12,373 nucleotides of DNA, taken from NCBI GenBank assembly GCA_001028025.1, contig LDAQ01000115.1, positions 1 through 12,373 of the forward strand. The letters are read 5' to 3'. Each line of letters starts with the position of its first letter. Within the stretch, counting starts at the first letter, position 1. This DNA is from Faecalicatena fissicatena. Its GTDB lineage: Bacteria; Bacillota; Clostridia; Lachnospirales; Lachnospiraceae. Shown here piece after piece: positions 12,357 to 12,373 of this stretch. The position numbers and the translations under genes were made by a program. Below the pieces are notes generated by a model. It worked only from the letters and a program-made list of their open reading frames with translations, did no database searches and was not told the origin of the DNA.

Positions 12357-12373
12357 ACGCACCATAGTCGGTA

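Noticed and set aside
1..12373. tRNA, rRNA, complete insertion sequence, transposase or integrase
   Set aside because: None was found on either strand; the AT-rich right segment has no visible mobility gene or terminal repeat.

Overview
The window reads as chromosomal DNA of an anaerobic Firmicute of the Clostridia, most like Lachnospiraceae. This rests on strong AGGAGG-type ribosome binding sites, housekeeping genes of clostridial type (pcrA, a YerC/TrpR-type regulator, a DUF1836 regulator, an RlmD with the clostridial C-terminal extension), and small lineage-type proteins of unknown function. The species cannot be fixed from the sequence alone.

Layout. 65-1914: two minus-strand genes of unknown function, a zinc-ribbon membrane protein with nine 14-residue repeats and a 74-residue protein, separated by a hairpin terminator. 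2027-3131: plus-strand genes for a YcdX-type PHP phosphoesterase and a YerC-type regulator; the latter ends inside a two-way terminator shared with the converging DUF1836 regulator (3203-3814, minus). 3815-4130 holds promoters and a possible folded RNA element. 4131-4370: an HPr-like protein without the catalytic histidine. 4448-5308 (minus): an aroE-family dehydrogenase whose leader carries two copies of a 67-bp palindromic repeat. 5580-8034: pcrA with its promoter and a long leader. 8140-8379: a small membrane protein with an acidic tail, then a terminator. 8614-10254: rlmD and its terminator.

The most unusual part is 10392 to the end. A GNAT acetyltransferase gene stops being GNAT-like after 22 codons. 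At that base (about 10457/10458) an AT-rich segment begins whose first gene, a Crp/Fnr-type regulator on the minus strand, has lost its DNA-binding domain. Divergent from it lies an operon of two half-size DUF318/ArsP-like permeases with a 4-base overlap. The second carries a C-terminal [4Fe-4S] ferredoxin domain that is now out of frame through one extra base, and a 20-codon hydrophobic reading frame follows that may be the stump of another membrane gene. A GTTAC-N4-GTAAC palindrome sits about 41.5 bases upstream of the predicted start of permease transcription, as expected for activation by a Crp/Fnr protein.

How the parts work together. Most of the window is unlinked housekeeping with a promoter and terminator per gene. 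The right end looks like a fragment of a transferred, redox-linked transport cassette: a sensor-regulator, a heteromeric permease and an iron-sulfur partner. It is broken at its left end, carries a frameshift, and may be broken at its right end. An assembly chimera is the main alternative explanation for the junction.
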